From NORP233 sp050186825 (GTDB lineage Bacteria > Planctomycetota > J058): DNA of 64,000 nucleotides. The stretch is from NCBI GenBank assembly GCA_050186825.1, contig JBFWYD010000010.1:124001-188000 (forward strand), read 5' to 3'. The first letter of the stretch is position 1, and each line of letters opens with the position of its first letter. This document shows positions 1 through 11,000 of this stretch, piece by piece. The position numbers and the translations under genes are program-made. The notes under the pieces were generated by a model. It saw only the letters and a list, made by a program, of their open reading frames with translations, was not told the origin of the DNA and did not search any database.

Positions 1-1239
1 GCGGCGCAGGTCGGGGCCGCCCTCGCCGCCGCGGAACTGCTCGAACATGCGGCGCAGGTCGGGGCCGCCCTCGCCGCCGCGGAACTGCTCGAGCATGCGG
101 CGCAGGTTCTCGCCGTCGCGCCCGCCGAGGCCCTCGAGCATGCGGCGCAGGTTCTCACCGTCGCGTCCGCGGAACTGCTCGAACATGCGGCGCAGGTCCT
201 GGGGGTCGAAGCGGCGGCGGTCGTTGCGCGGCGCGTCCTCGTCGCGGTCGTCGCGGCGGCTGCGGCTGCGGGGAGCGTCGTCCTGGCGGCGGCTGCGGCT
301 GCGGGGAGCGTCGTCCTGGCGGCGGCTGCGGCTGCGGGGAGCGTCGTCCTGGCGGCGGCTGCGGCTGCGGGGGGCCTCGTCGCGGTCGCGCATACGACGC
401 AGGTCGTCGCCGTGGGCCTGGAGCATCTCGTTGAGCATCCGCTCGATGCGCTGGATCGAGCGCTCCATGCGGTCGAGGCGCTGCATGATCGTCACGCGGG
501 GGTTCTCACCCTCGGGCGCCCGGTTGCCGCGGGGGGCGTCGCCGTGGGGCCGGTCGCCGCGCGGGGCATCGCCGCGCGGGGCGCGGTCGCCGCGCGGAGC
601 GCGGTCGCCGCGCGGAGCGCGGTCGCCGCGCGGGGCGCGGGGACGCTCGCCGCGGCCCGGGCGATCGTCGTCATCGTCGTCCGCCTTCGGGGCGGGCGGC
701 GCCGGCATCGGACGCGGAGCCGGGAGGCGGGGGGCCGGCGCCGGCGCAGGGGCCGGGGCCGCGCCGCCGCGCTGGGCGTCGCCGAACAGGCGCTGCATGG
801 CCTGGCGGCGCTCCTCGGGGGGGAGCTTCTGCAGGTCGCGCAGCTTGTCCAGCCCGCCCTGGCTGAGGAAGCGCTTCATCATGGGCAGGTAGGGGCGAAC
901 CATCTCGGGGTTCTTGATGTGGATCTTGCCGTCGCTGCCCAGGTCGACGAAGGCGCCGAGCATCTGCTCGAGGCGCTCGGGCGGGAAGGGCAGGGTCCCC
1001 TTGAACTCGGACTTGAGCACGATCTTGCCGGACTCGTCGACGACGAGCATCTGGTTGAGACGCTCCTCGAGCTCCTTGATCTGGGCGTCGTCGTCATCAG
1101 CGACGTCGAGGACGAGGCCGTCGAGGTCCTGGGTGGCGCCCATGGGGCAGGGGCAGTCGGTGTCCTGAGCGAAGGTCAGGCTGGGGAGGCCGAGGCTCGC
1201 AGCGAGGGCCAGCGTTCCCCAGACGCGCTTGAAGGTCAT
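1..1239 (-). CDS. Secreted repeat-rich hypothetical protein, 3' end beyond window
   Basis: The frame is open from an ATG at 1239 to the window edge (413 codons), so the C-terminus is missing. Residues 1-24 form a signal peptide (basic start, hydrophobic core, cleavage near TFA-QD). A short cysteine pair (CPCP) follows. Residues 50-135 look folded and mostly helical. Then comes a Pro/Ala linker, a run of APRGDR units (DNA about 550-650), a helical segment (MQRLDRMERSIQRIERML), three SRSRRQDDAPR units (about 260-370) and tandem LRRMFEQFRGGEGGPD-like units of about 16 residues that run off the edge. I do not recognise a family. The charged, repetitive C-terminal half suggests an exported scaffold or cell-surface protein, which is inference. 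No clear Shine-Dalgarno sequence precedes the start. Confidence 0.75.
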   Translation of the reverse strand, partial: MTFKRVWGTLALAASLGLPSLTFAQDTDCPCPMGATQDLDGLVLDVADDDDAQIKELEERLNQMLVVDESGKIVLKSEFKGTLPFPPERLEQMLGAFVDLGSDGKIHIKNPEMVRPYLPMMKRFLSQGGLDKLRDLQKLPPEERRQAMQRLFGDAQRGGAAPAPAPAPAPRLPAPRPMPAPPAPKADDDDDDRPGRGERPRAPRGDRAPRGDRAPRGDRAPRGDAPRGDRPHGDAPRGNRAPEGENPRVTIMQRLDRMERSIQRIERMLNEMLQAHGDDLRRMRDRDEAPRSRSRRQDDAPRSRSRRQDDAPRSRSRRQDDAPRSRSRRDDRDEDAPRNDRRRFDPQDLRRMFEQFRGRDGENLRRMLEGLGGRDGENLRRMLEQFRGGEGGPDLRRMFEQFRGGEGGPDLRR

Positions 1240-1390
1240 CGGATCGTCCTGATCTTTGGTGCGGACCGCAGGGTCGCTGCGGCGCCGAGAGGGTCGGACC
1301 ACGCGCGCGGTCCCGACTGCCTCCCTTACGAGGACCAGGGGAGCGTGTTGGCAGATTTCCGCGGCTCGCTTCGCGAGCCTGTCATCAGCT

Positions 1391-1451
1391 AAATCGGGCG
1401 CTGGAGCGGAGGCTCCTTCCTCTTGGTCGCCTCCGCTCCAGCGCCCGATTT
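1391..1451. repeat. Perfect 23-bp inverted repeat
   Basis: Arms 1391-1413 and 1429-1451 are exact reverse complements around a 15-base loop. A transcript from either strand would form a very stable stem. There is no U-run on either side, so a classical intrinsic terminator is not shown. Confidence 0.85.
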
Positions 1452-1796
1452 CCGCGGCTCGCTCGTGCCTCCAGCCCTTCCGAGCGGTCGAACCGGGATC
1501 GGCTCACGGTGAAATGGAAACGAAGCGAAAAGGCGCAATCTGGCGTCAGGAGACCTGAGTCTCCTGCGTAAATCGTGCGCCTGCAGCAGAGTTCTTTCAT
1601 TTCAACCTGGCACCGACTTTGACTAGGTGGCCTTCGACGCGACCGGACGGGTCGCTCCGACCAGCAACACAACGCGGAGGCCTCGCGCGCTCAGCACTCT
1701 CCCTCTCCCTCTCTCTCTCCACCGCAGAGGGCACGAGGTCTTCGCGACGCGGCCGGCCGGGGCGTTCCGGTTGGCCGCGGGAATTCAACGACTCCG

Positions 1797-1886
1797 GGTG
1801 GCGACGGCACCTCCACCCCCTTCACACACACTCTCCCTCTCTCTCTCTCACTGCGTTCGCACAGGGGGGGAGGTGCCGTCGCCACC
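1797..1886. repeat. 18-bp inverted repeat around a CT-rich loop
   Basis: Arms 1797-1814 and 1869-1886 are perfectly complementary, and four more pairs follow after one mismatch. The loop is a pyrimidine-rich tract with CACACA and CTCTCT runs. Confidence 0.8.
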
Positions 1887-1913
1887 GAGTCACCACCGGA
1901 ACCACGTGGGTCC

Positions 1914-1958
1914 GGCGTCTCCTGAGAGATTTCGTAGACCCCCCTCTCAGGAGGCGCC
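1914..1958 (-). terminator. Hairpin downstream of the giant coiled-coil gene
   Basis: Arms 1914-1928 and 1944-1958 pair over 15 bases with one G-U type mismatch and a 15-base loop. This is the first strong stem about 100 bases past the stop at 2058, so it could end that transcript. No T-tract follows on the minus strand, so the terminator role is inferred. Confidence 0.4.
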
Positions 1959-2057
1959 GAGGCCCGAGCTCGCGCCCGCCCTCGTGCGTACCGCCCGGAG
2001 GGTGAGGCGCCGTGGCGATCCGCCTGCGACGCGCTCGCTCAGCCCTCGTTCAGTCGC

Positions 2058-5000
2058 TCAGTAGTCGTCGCCCTGCGCCTGATCCGCCGTCTCGTAGTCG
2101 AGCGCGGTCGGGATGGTGGGCGAGGCTCCATCGCGCGGACGCTGCTGCTGCGGTGCCGACGGCTGCTGCGGTGCCGACGGCTGCTGCGGCGCCGGCGGCT
2201 GCTGCGGCGCCGGCGGCTGCTGCGGCGCCGGCGGCTGCTGCTGGGGCGGGGGGGCGGGCCGGGGCCGGGGCTCGCTCGCGTCGCTGGCCGGACGGGGCCG
2301 CTGGGTCGGACGCCCGGGCGGCGGAGCCGCTTGCCGCCGTCCGCCGGGAGACCCGCCGGTCCGCGGAGGGCGCGACGGCGGCGCGGGACGGCCCGCCTCG
2401 ACGCGAGGACCCGCCTCGGCGGGGGGGGCGCCTTCGGTCCGAGCGCGGGGAGGAGGCGGCGGGGCTGGCCGCGCTGGTCGTGGCGGCGGACCCTCCGCGG
2501 CAGGGCGAGGCTGGGGGACGCGCCCGCTGGGCCGCCGCGGCGGCGGCGCGACCCGGCGGCTGGTGGGCGGCGGACCCGAGGGGGCGTGACGCGTCTCGGG
2601 CTCCGCGGGCGCCGCGGGGGCCGAGGGGGCGGCGTCGGCGGCGTCCTCTCCGGAGGTGCTCCCCGTCGGGCCTGCCCGCAGCACGGCGGCCAGGGCCTGG
2701 GCGAACTCGGGGTCGGCGGGGGCGGGGGGCAGCGGCTCGCCGCCCGGCGGGGCCTCATCGACGAGCTCCGCGCCCTGCTCCCCATCCCAGGCCTCCGCCT
2801 CGCGGGCGCGCGCTGCGTCCTCCAGGCGCCCGAAGGCGCTGGTGCGCAAGTCGACGGCGGGCTCCCCCCCCTGGCTGCGGGCCTGCGCGTCGCGGGTCTG
2901 CTCGAGGCGCTCCTGGAGGCTCTGCGACTCCTGCTCGGCGCGCGCCAGCTCGTCGAGGAGCACGTCCTCGGCGTCGAGCGCGCCCTCGCGCACCTCCTGG
3001 ACGCCGCGGGCCAGGCGCTCCTCGCGATGCGCGAAGCCCGAGAGGACGCGCTCCTCGAGCTTGGCGCGGGCGGCCAGCGCGATGTCGAGCTGGAGGCGCA
3101 GCTCCTCGACCTCGGCCGCGAGCTCCTCGTCCGAGTCGCCGCCGCCCTCGGCGCGGGCGCGCTCGAGGCGCTCCGCGATCACGTCGCGCTCGAGGCGCAC
3201 GGCCTGGACGGTGGCCTCGGCCGCGGCCACGCGGCGCCCGAGGGTCTCGAGCCGGTCCTGGAGGCCCTCGCGCTCGACCTCGGCGTGCCGGAGCTGATCC
3301 TCGAGCTCGCGCGCGCGCCGGCGGGCGCCGTCCACGTCGCGCTCGGTCTGGAGCAGACGGCCGCGCTCGCTGCGCAGCCCGTCGCGCTCGGACTCCGCCA
3401 CGCGGCAGCGGGCCTCGACCTCGGCGAGGCGGGCGGCCAGCCCCTCGCGCTCGGTCTGGACCTCGCTCCGCGCGGCGGTCAGCGCGCGCTCCAGCTCCTC
3501 GCGCAGCTTGGTCCGCTCGCGCCGCAGGGTGTCGCGCTCGCGGCCCAGCCGGCTCGCGGCCTGGCTGGCCTGGGCGGCCTCGGCCGCCTTGGCGTCGAGC
3601 TCCGCCAGCCGCGCCGTCAGCTGCTCGCGCTCGCGCCGGAGCTCGTCGCGCTCCTGCTCGAGCTGGCCCACGCGCTGGCGCGCCTGCTGGAGCTGGCGCC
3701 CGCGCTCGCCCAGCTCGGCCTTGGCGCGCTGCTGCTCCTTGCGCAGGGCCTCGAGGCTGGCGGCGATGCGCTGGCGCTCGGCCTCGGCCCGCTCCAGGCG
3801 GGACGAGAGCTTGCCCTCGCGCTCCCGCGCCGCGCGCAGCGCGCGCTCGCGCTCCGCCTGCTCCGCGCGCTGCTGCTCCAGCTCGCGCGAGAGGCGCTGG
3901 CGCTCGCCCTGGGCCTGCTCCAGCTCGCTCGCGAGCTGGGCGGCGTGCCCCGCGTCGGCGGTGCGCGCGCCGAGCGCGGCGCGCTCGGCAGAGCCCTCGA
4001 GGGCCACGCTCAGCTCGGCGCGCAGGGTCTCGACCTCGGCGCCGCGCGCGGCCAGCAGGTTGCGCAGCTCGGCCTCGAGCTTCTGGGCCTCGGCGTGGCG
4101 GCGCTCGCGCTCGCGATCGCGCTCCTCCAGCCGCCCGGCCAGCGCCTCGCGCTCGGCCTCGATCGTGGCCAGCTGCGCCCGTTGCTCGCCCGCGCTCGCC
4201 TGCTCGGCGTCGAGGCGCGCGCGCAGCTCCGCGAGCTGCCCGTCGAGGTGCGCGCGCTGCTCGTCGAGGGTGGCGCGCTCGAGCTCCATCCCCGTCAGGC
4301 GCTCGCGCAGCGCGTCGCGCTCCGCGACCAGGCCCTGGCGCTGGTCGCGCAGCTCCTGGAGCAGGTCGCCCTGGCCGTCGAGCTGCGTGCGGTGCTGCGC
4401 GATCTGCTGGAGGAGCTGGCCGAGGCTGTCCTGCTGGCGGGCCAGCCGCTCCTCGAGCGACTCGACCTGGCCGCGCAAGCGCGCGCGCTCCTCCTGGAGC
4501 TGGTCGCGCTGCTGGCGCAGCTCGGCCTGGAGCCGCTCGGCGGCCTCGATGCGCTCGCTCTGCTGCGCGCTCTGCTGGAGGAGCTGGGTCAGGCTCTCCT
4601 GCTGGCGAGCGTGGCGCTCCGCCAGCTCCTCGAAGCGCGCGCGCGCCTCGTCCCGCTCGCTGCGGGTGTCGTCGCGCTGCTGGCGGAGCTCCGCGCTGAG
4701 GTCGCTGGCGCGTGACAGCCGACGGGTCTGGAGGCGCAGCTCCTCGAGGTCGCGCCCTTGCTCCTCCGACGCGCCCTCGACGTCGTCCAGGCGGCGCAGG
4801 AGGCGCTCGCGCTCGGCGCGCAGCTCGTCGCGCTGCTCGCGCAGCTCCGTCTGGAGCGCCTCGCCCGCCTCGAGCTGCGTGGCCTGCTGGGCCACCTGCT
4901 GGAGCAGCTGGGTGACGCTCTCCTGCTGGCGTTGGATGCGCTGCTCGAGGGTCGCCACCTGCCCGAGCAGGCGCTCGCGCTCGGCGGCGAGGTCGTCGCG

Positions 5001-8000
5001 CTGGCGGCGGAGCTCGTCGCCGAGGCCGGCCAGGCCGCCGTCGCCCGCGCCCTGGCGCAGGCGGTTGAGCTCCTCGCGCTCGGCCTCGCGCGCGGCGCGC
5101 TGCTGCTCGAGGCGCTGGGTCAGGGCGCGGTTCTCCTCGCTGAGGCGCTCGCGCTGGTCGCGGAGCTCGGCCTCGAGCTCCACCGCGCCGCTGAGCCGTC
5201 CGCGGGCCTCGTCGAGCTCGCGGCGCAGCCCGGCGATCTGCTCGAAGAAGCCGCGGCGCTCCTCGCGGGCCTGCTCGATGCGGCGCCCGAGCTCGGCGCG
5301 CTCCGCGGCCTGCTCGCGCGCGCGCTCGCCCAGGGCCTGGCGCTCCTGCTCCAGGCTGGCCAGGCGCTCCGACTGCTCGGTGCGCGCGGCCTCGGCGCGG
5401 GCGGCGCGCGCCTCGGCCTCCTCCACCCGCGCGCGGACCGCCCCGAGCTCCCGCGCGCGCTCGTCGGCGTGGGCGCGCTCCTGGCCGTGGGCCTCCTCGC
5501 GCGCGCGCAGGGCGGCGTCCGCGGCCGCGGCGCGGGCCTCGGCGGCCAGGGCGGCCTGGCGAGCCTCGCCCTCCGCGTCGCGGGCCGCGCGGGTCGCGGC
5601 CTCGGCGGCGCCGGCGCGGGCCTCCGCGGCGGCGGCGAGGGCCTCGGCCTCGGCGGCGGCGGCGCGCGCCTCGCCCTCGGCCCCGCGCGCGGCGCTCGCC
5701 TCGGCGGCGCGCGCGTGGGCGGCGTCGTCGGCCGCCTCGGCGCGGGCCTCCGCGCGCGCGGCGCGGGCCGCGGCCGCCTCCGCGGCAGCGCGCGCCTGGC
5801 GAGCCTCGCCCTCCGCGGCCGCGGCCCGGGCGTCGGCGGCGTCGGCGGTCGCGTGCGCCTCGCGGGCCGCGCCCTCGGCGGCGGCGGCGCGCGCCTCGGC
5901 CTCGTGCTCGGCGACGCGAGCCGCGCGCAGCTCGTCCTGCGCGGCGCCGAGCTGGGCGGCGGTGGCCTGCTCGGCGGCCCGCGCGGCCCGGAGCTCGTCC
6001 TGCGCGGCGCCGAGCTGGGCGGCGGTGGCCTGCTCGGCGACCCGAGCCGCGCGCAGCTCGTCCTGCGCGGCGCCGAGCTGGGCGGCGGTGGCCTGCTCGG
6101 CGGCCCGCGCGGCCCGGAGCTCGTCCTGCGCGGCGCCGAGCTGGGCGGCGGTGGCCTGCTCGGCGACGCGCGCGGCCCGGAGCTCGTCCTGAGCGGCGCC
6201 GAGCCGGGTCGTGGCCGCCTGGTCGGCGGCGCGGGCGGCGCGGAGCTCGTTCTCGCTGACCTCGGCCTGGCGCTCGACCGCGACGCGCGCATCCCGGGCT
6301 GCGTCCTCGGCGGCGGCGGCGCGGGCCTCGGCCGCCTCGGCGGCCGCGCGCGCCTCCTGGGCGGCGTCCTCGGCGGCGGCGGCGCGAGCCTCGGCCGCCT
6401 GGGCGCGGGCCCCTGCCATCTCGGCGGCGGCCTCGGCGACCACGGCGCGGGCCTCGGCCGCCTCGGCGGCGGCGCGGGCCTGGACCTCGGCCCCGCCGAG
6501 CTCTTCGCGGGCGCGGGCCTCGGCGGCGGCGTGGGCCTCGGCGGCCTGGGCGGCCTCGACCGCGTCGCGGGCGCGGGCCTGGGCCTCCTCGAGGGCCTCG
6601 CGGGCCTGTGCCTCGGCGGCCCGGGCGGCACGGACGGTCGCGTCGCGCTCTGCCTGGAGCGCCGCGGCCTCGGCCTCGACGGCGGCCTGGGCCTCTGCGG
6701 CGGAGGTGGCGGCCTGCTCGGCGGCGGCGGCGCGGGCCTCGGCGGCCGCGGCGACGGCCTGGGCCTCACGGGTCGCGCGCTCGGCGTCCGCCGCCTGCGC
6801 GCTGGCCGCGTCCCGAGCGGCGACCGCGTCCGCGGCGGCGCGCTCGAGGTCGAGGGCGCGGGCCGCGGCGGCCTCACGGGCGGCCGCCTGCTCCGCGGCG
6901 GCGCGCTCGGCCGCGGCGACGCGGGCCTCCGCGGCGACCCGCTGCTCCTCTGCCGCGCGCCGGGCATCGAGCTCGCGGTCGGCGATGCGGCGCGCCTCGC
7001 CCGCCGCCGCCTCGGCCGCCTCGGCCCGCGCGGCGGCCTCGCGCGCGACGCCCTGCGCCAGCTCCTCGGCGCGGCGCAGGCCGTCGCGCGTCTCGGCGCC
7101 GGCCGCCTCCGCCACGCGCGCCACCTCCGCGCGCAGGGCCTCGGCCTGGTCGTGGAGCCGGGCCGCGTCCGCCTGCGCGCGCGCGGCGTCGTCGCGCGCG
7201 CGGGCGAGCTCTGCCCCCGCGCGGGCGAGCTCCTCGCGAGCCGCGTCGCGCTCGCCCTCGAGGTGCTCGAGCCGCTCGCGGAGGGCGAGCTCCTCGCGGG
7301 CGAGGCGGGCGGTGTAGCGCTCGCCCTCGGCGCGGCCCTCGGCGAGCAGGCGCGCGGTCTCCTCGCGGGCGCGCTCCGCGTCGAGGCGGGCGGCCTCCAG
7401 CGAGGCGCCGGCGCGGGCGAGCTCCTCGCGGGCGGCGTCGCGCTCGCCCTCGAGGCGCTCGAGGCGCTCGCGCAGGGCGAGCTCCTCGCGGCCGAGGCGG
7501 GCGGTGTGGCGCTCGCCCTCGGCCCGGCCCTCGGCGAGCAGGCGCGCGGTCTCCTCGCGGGCGCGCTCCGCGTCGAGGCGGGCGGCCTCGAGCGAGGCGC
7601 CGGCGCGCGCGAGCTCCTCACGGACCGCGTCGCGCTCCCCCTCGAGGCGCTCGAGCCGCTCGCGCAGGGCGAGCTCCTCGCGGGCGAGGCGGGCGGTGTG
7701 GCGCTCGCCCTCGGCCCGGCCCTCGGCGAGCAGGCGCGCGGTCTCCTCGCGGGCGCGCTCGGCGTCGAGGCGGGCGGCCTCCAGCGAGGCTCCGGCGCGG
7801 GCGAGCTCCTCGCGGGCGGCGTCGCGCTCTCCCTCGAGGCGGTCGAGGCGCTCGCGGAGCGCGAGCTCCTCGCGCTCGAGGCGGCTGGTCTGCCCGCGGA
7901 AGTCGGCCGCCTGCTCCCCGAGCGCGCGCGCCTCCCGGGTCGCCTCCGCGCGGGCTTGCTCGGTCCGGGCCAGCTCGTCGCGCAGCCGGGCCTCCGTCCG

Positions 8001-11000
8001 GCTGACCTCGGCCTCGGCCTGCTCGCGCGCCAGGCGGGCGGCCGTGGCCTGCTGCTCGAGCTCCGCCAGCGCGTCGCGCAGCCGCTGGCCCTCGGCGCGC
8101 GCGGCCCCGAGCTCGGACGTCAGCCGCTCCTCGCGCTCGCGGCGGGCCGCGAGCTCCTGGGCCACCTCGGCCTGCACCCCGTCGGCCGCGGCCAGCGCGT
8201 CGCGGCGGCGCTCCTCCTCGGCGCGCGCCGCGGCGAGCTCGGCCCGGGCCTGGTCACGGGCCGTCTCGGCCGCGGCCAGCGCCGCGCGCTCGCGCTCGAG
8301 CTCGCGCCGCGCCGCCTCGAGCTCGGCGAGGGCGCGCTCGCGCGCGGTCTCGGCGGCGGCGGCGGCCTCGCGGCGGGAGTCGAGCTCGGCCTGGCGGGTC
8401 GCGAGCTCGGCGCGGAGCGCGGCGAGCTCGGCCTGGGCGCGGGCGGCGCCGTCCTCGGCGCGGGCCAGCGCGGCCCGGCGCTCGCCCTCGTCGGCGCGGC
8501 GCGTCTCGAGCTCGGCGAGGGCGCGCTCGCGCGCGGTCCCGGCCGCGCTCGCGGCCTCCCGGCGCTCCTCGAGCTCGGCGCGGAGCGCGGCGAGCTCGGC
8601 CTGGGCGCGGGCGGCGCCGTCCTCGGCGCGGGCCAGCGCGGCCCGGCGCTCGCCCTCGTCGGCGCGGCGCGTCTCGAGCTCGGCGAGGGCGCGCTCNNNN
8701 NNNNNNNNNNNNNNNNNNNNNNNNNNNNNNNNNNNNNNNNNNNNNNNNNNNNNNNNNNNNNNNNNNNNNNNNNNNNNNNNNNNNNNNNNNNNNNNNCGAG
8801 CTCGGCGCGGAGCGCGGCGAGCTCGGCCTGGGCGCGGGCGGCGCCGTCCTCGGCGCGGGCCAGCGCGGCCCGGCGCTCGCCCTCGTCGGCGCGGCGCGTC
8901 TCGAGCTCGGCGAGGGCGCGCTCGCGCGCGGCCTCGGCCGCGCTCGCCGCGTCGCGCTGTCGGCCCGCCTCGGCGCGCACCAGCGCCAGCTCGGCCGCGA
9001 GGCGCTCGTGCGCCGCGCGCTCGCGCGCGGCCTCGGCCTCGGCGCGCTGCTGCTCGAGCGCGACCCGCGCCAGCTCCCGCTCGAGCCGGTCCTGGCCGCC
9101 GCGCAGGCGCCCGAGCTCCTGGTCGAGCGCGGCCCGCGCCTCCTGGCGCTCGTCCTGCGCGGCGCGCAGGCGACGCAGCTCCTGCTCGGCCGCGTCGAGG
9201 AGGTCGGCCGTCGCGGGCGACGTGCTCGCTGGCGCGGCGGCGGGCGGGGCGGCCAGCGCCGCTGGCTCCTGGCCCTGTCGCGCGGCGTCCGTACCACGCT
9301 CGCGCTCGGCCGCGGCCTGCTCGACCAGCGCCGCGAGCTCCTCGCGCGGGCGGACGACCTCGGCCCCGGCGCGCTCGCGCACGGCGAGCGCGGCCGCGAG
9401 CTCCTCGCGCAGGCGGACGAGCTCGGCCGCCGCGCGCTCGCGGTCCGCGCGGGCATCCTGGAGCGCGGCGTCGAGCTCCTCGCGCTGGCGGGCGGCCTCG
9501 GCCGTGGCGCGCTGACCCTCGTCGTGGACGGCCTCGAGCTCCTCGCGCTGGCGGAGGAGCTCGGCCCCTGCGCGCTCGCGCTCCGCGCGGGCGTCCTGGA
9601 GCGCGGCGTCGAGCGTCTGGCGCTGGAGGGCGGCGTCGGCGATCGCCCGCTCGCGCTCGGCGCGCGTGTCCTGCAGCGCGGCCTCGAGCAGCGCCGCGCG
9701 CTGCTCCGCAGTGCGGAGCTCGAGGCGGCGGGCCTCGGCCGCGGCGGCCGCGCGCTCGGTGCCGAGGCGGGCCTCGGCCAGCGCCTGCTCGGCCTGCTCG
9801 CGCGCGCGCCGCGCGGCCTCGCCGTCCCCCGCGCGGTCGGCGAGCTCGGCGCGCAGCCGCAGCACGGCCTCGCGCGCCTCGGCGCGAACCGTGTCCAGCG
9901 CGCGACGGCTCTGGGCCAGGGCCTCGCCGCGCGCCTCGGCCTGGGCCTCGGCGCGGGCCAGCGCCGCGCTCGCCTCGGTCAGCTGCTGCTCGAGGGCGCG
10001 GGCCTGCGCGCTCGCCTGGGCCAGGCGCGCCTCGAAGGCCGCCGCGCTCGCCTGCGACTCGTGGTCCTCCCCGACGAACCGGGTCGAGCTGAGGTCCGCG
10101 GCGGACCTGGCCAGCGCCGCCTCGAGGCGGGCCTGGGCCGCGCGGAGCTCGTCGCGCGTGGCCTCGCCCTCGCTCGCCGCGCGCTCCCGCGCGGCCTCGG
10201 CCGCGGCCCGGGCGGCCTCGAGCGCGACCTGCGCGGCGCGCAGCGCGCCCAGCTCCTCGTCGCGCCGCGCGCGCCCCGCGAGCAGGTCCTCGCGCTCGCG
10301 CCGCAGCAGGGCCAGCTCCGCGTCCAGGCGCTCCTGCGCGGCGTGCGCGGTCGCGGCGCGCGCCAGCGCCCGCTCGCGCCCCTCGCGCGCGTCGGCGAGC
10401 GCGGCCTCCAGACCTTCGAGGGCGCCGAGCCGCTGGGCCGCCTCGAGGGAGGCCCGGGCCAGGGCCGCCTGGGCCTCGTCGCGCTGGCGCTCGCGCGCGG
10501 ACAGCTCGCGGCGCAGCGCCTCGGCCTCCGCGCGGCGCGCGCGCAGCTCCTCGCGCAGCGCCTGCTCGCTGGCGGCCAGGCCCGCGATCCGCGTCACGCG
10601 GCGCGCGACCTCCTCGCCCACCTCCTCTTGCTCGGCCGCGACCGCGGCGGCCTCGTGCTCGAGGCGCAGGCGCTCCTCGTCGGCCGCGGCCAGGGCCTGG
10701 TCGAGGTCGTCGCTCGCGGCCGAGGTGGCCGGGGCGCGCTCCTCGTCGTCCTCGAGGTCCGAGGCGATCGTCCCGGCGGCCCTCGGGCGCGCAGCGCCCG
10801 GGGGACACCGGGTCGACGCAAGCGGTGTGGCCGAGCGAGGCTCGGCCTCCGCGCCCGCGAGGAGGCTGCGCTCGAGCGCGTTCAGCCGGGCGGCCACCGC
10901 CTCGTGCAGGGCCTCGACCCGCTCCAGCACGGGGCCGGGGCCGAGCTCGGCGCGGGCGCGGCGCAGCTCGTCCTCGCGCGCGGCCAGCCGGCCGCGCAGC

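Larger units (their letters stand above)
1240..2057. other. 818-base hairpin-rich intergenic spacer
   Basis: No convincing gene lies here; open frames in either direction are low-complexity Arg/Pro/Ser strings. It holds at least six inverted repeats (1363-1379, 1391-1451, 1547-1566, 1639-1655, 1797-1886, 1914-1958), a 17-base direct repeat (1354-1370 and 1447-1463) and two CT-rich tracts (about 1697-1721 and 1831-1849). Both flanking genes run leftward, so the spacer follows the coiled-coil gene and precedes the secreted repeat protein. Confidence 0.7.

Noticed and set aside
47..1392. Two plus-strand open frames over the secreted repeat protein.
   Set aside because: They read the antisense of RGD and RSR repeats and lack any recognisable protein features. 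The minus frame has a clear signal peptide.
2012..9515. Long plus-strand open frames opposite the coiled-coil gene (up to about 1585 codons).
   Set aside because: They are antisense reading of Ala/Glu/Arg/Leu repeats in GC-rich DNA. Composition is Arg/Pro/Ser or Leu/Gly low complexity, with no domains and no start signals.
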